Of a DNA stretch of 6,688 nucleotides, positions 6,588 to 6,688 are shown piece by piece (position 1 is the first letter of the stretch; each line of letters starts with the position of its first letter). The notes under the pieces are model-generated. The model saw only the letters and a list, made by a program, of their open reading frames with translations. It was not told where the DNA came from and made no database searches. Made by a program: the position numbers and the translations under genes. The DNA is from an uncultured Clostridia bacterium (GTDB taxonomy: Bacteria; Bacillota_A; Clostridia; Oscillospirales; Oscillospiraceae), in NCBI GenBank assembly GCA_946405325.1, contig CAMJGU010000050.1:1-6688 (forward strand). The letters run 5' to 3'.

Positions 6588-6688
6588 ATGGATATTTCTT
6601 CGTATTTGATCCCCGGCAAGCGCGCGCACCTCGCGGGCATCGGCGGCGTGTCGATGAGCCCGCTGGCGGAGGTGCTGCACGGCATGGG
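6588..6688 (+). CDS. murC: UDP-N-acetylmuramate--L-alanine ligase (MurC), N-terminal fragment, cut by window edge
   Basis: Thirty-three complete codons are visible. After MDISSYLIPGKRAHLA comes GIGGVSMSPLAEVLHGM. The GIGGxxMSxLAExL glycine loop opens the N-terminal UDP-binding Rossmann domain of MurC, the ATP-dependent cytoplasmic ligase that adds L-alanine to UDP-MurNAc in peptidoglycan synthesis. MurC and the related Mpl share this loop, but the SYL-x-PGK lead-in and the Gram-positive context favour MurC. The ATG at 6588-6590 has AAAGGA at 6570-6575; the 12-nt spacing is longer than usual, yet no in-frame alternative start is visible upstream. It is divergent from cca. The catalytic domains lie beyond the window. 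Confidence 0.82.
   Translation, partial: MDISSYLIPGKRAHLAGIGGVSMSPLAEVLHGM

Overview
The window looks like chromosome from a GC-rich, anaerobic Gram-positive bacterium, most likely a Clostridia/Oscillospirales-type gut Firmicute. This is inferred from strong AGGAGG-type ribosome binding sites, frequent TTG/GTG starts with short gene overlaps, canonical sigma-A-like promoters in AT-rich gaps, an HD-domain CCA-adding enzyme, and a DUF4330 protein beside O-antigen-ligase-like and MurJ-like proteins. No species call is possible from the sequence alone.

Layout. At the right edge (6588-6688, + strand) is the start of murC, the UDP-N-acetylmuramate--L-alanine ligase of peptidoglycan synthesis. A 94-bp AT-rich gap (6494-6587) separates it from cca (5156-6493, - strand), which maintains tRNA 3' CCA ends; the gap carries candidate divergent promoters whose -10 boxes overlap. 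Downstream of cca, a near-consensus promoter (TAGACA-17-TATAAT, with the -35 box containing the cca stop codon) precedes a tightly packed minus-strand operon. Its order is a MurJ/MviN-family lipid-linked glycan flippase (3542-5092), an O-antigen ligase/Wzy-like multispanning protein (2070-3545, TTG start), a GT4 glycosyltransferase (946-2073, GTG start), a membrane-anchored DUF4330 protein (75-956), and the first 18 codons of a second glycosyltransferase running off the left edge (1-54). The first four genes overlap by 4, 4 and 11 bp; the last gap is 20 bp.

How it fits together. Cytoplasmic glycosyltransferases that build a glycan, a flippase that moves a polyprenyl-linked glycan across the membrane, and a Wzy/WaaL-type protein that polymerises or transfers it outside are the parts of a surface polysaccharide or secondary cell-wall polymer pathway. 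DUF4330 is of unknown function but is anchored with its bulk predicted outside, so it could assist export or attachment (inference). The flippase is MurJ-like in sequence, but several charged cavity residues of E. coli MurJ appear to be replaced, so a non-lipid II substrate is possible.

No RNA genes, mobile elements, CRISPR arrays or convincing rho-independent terminators were seen. There is no gene-free stretch longer than 94 bp.
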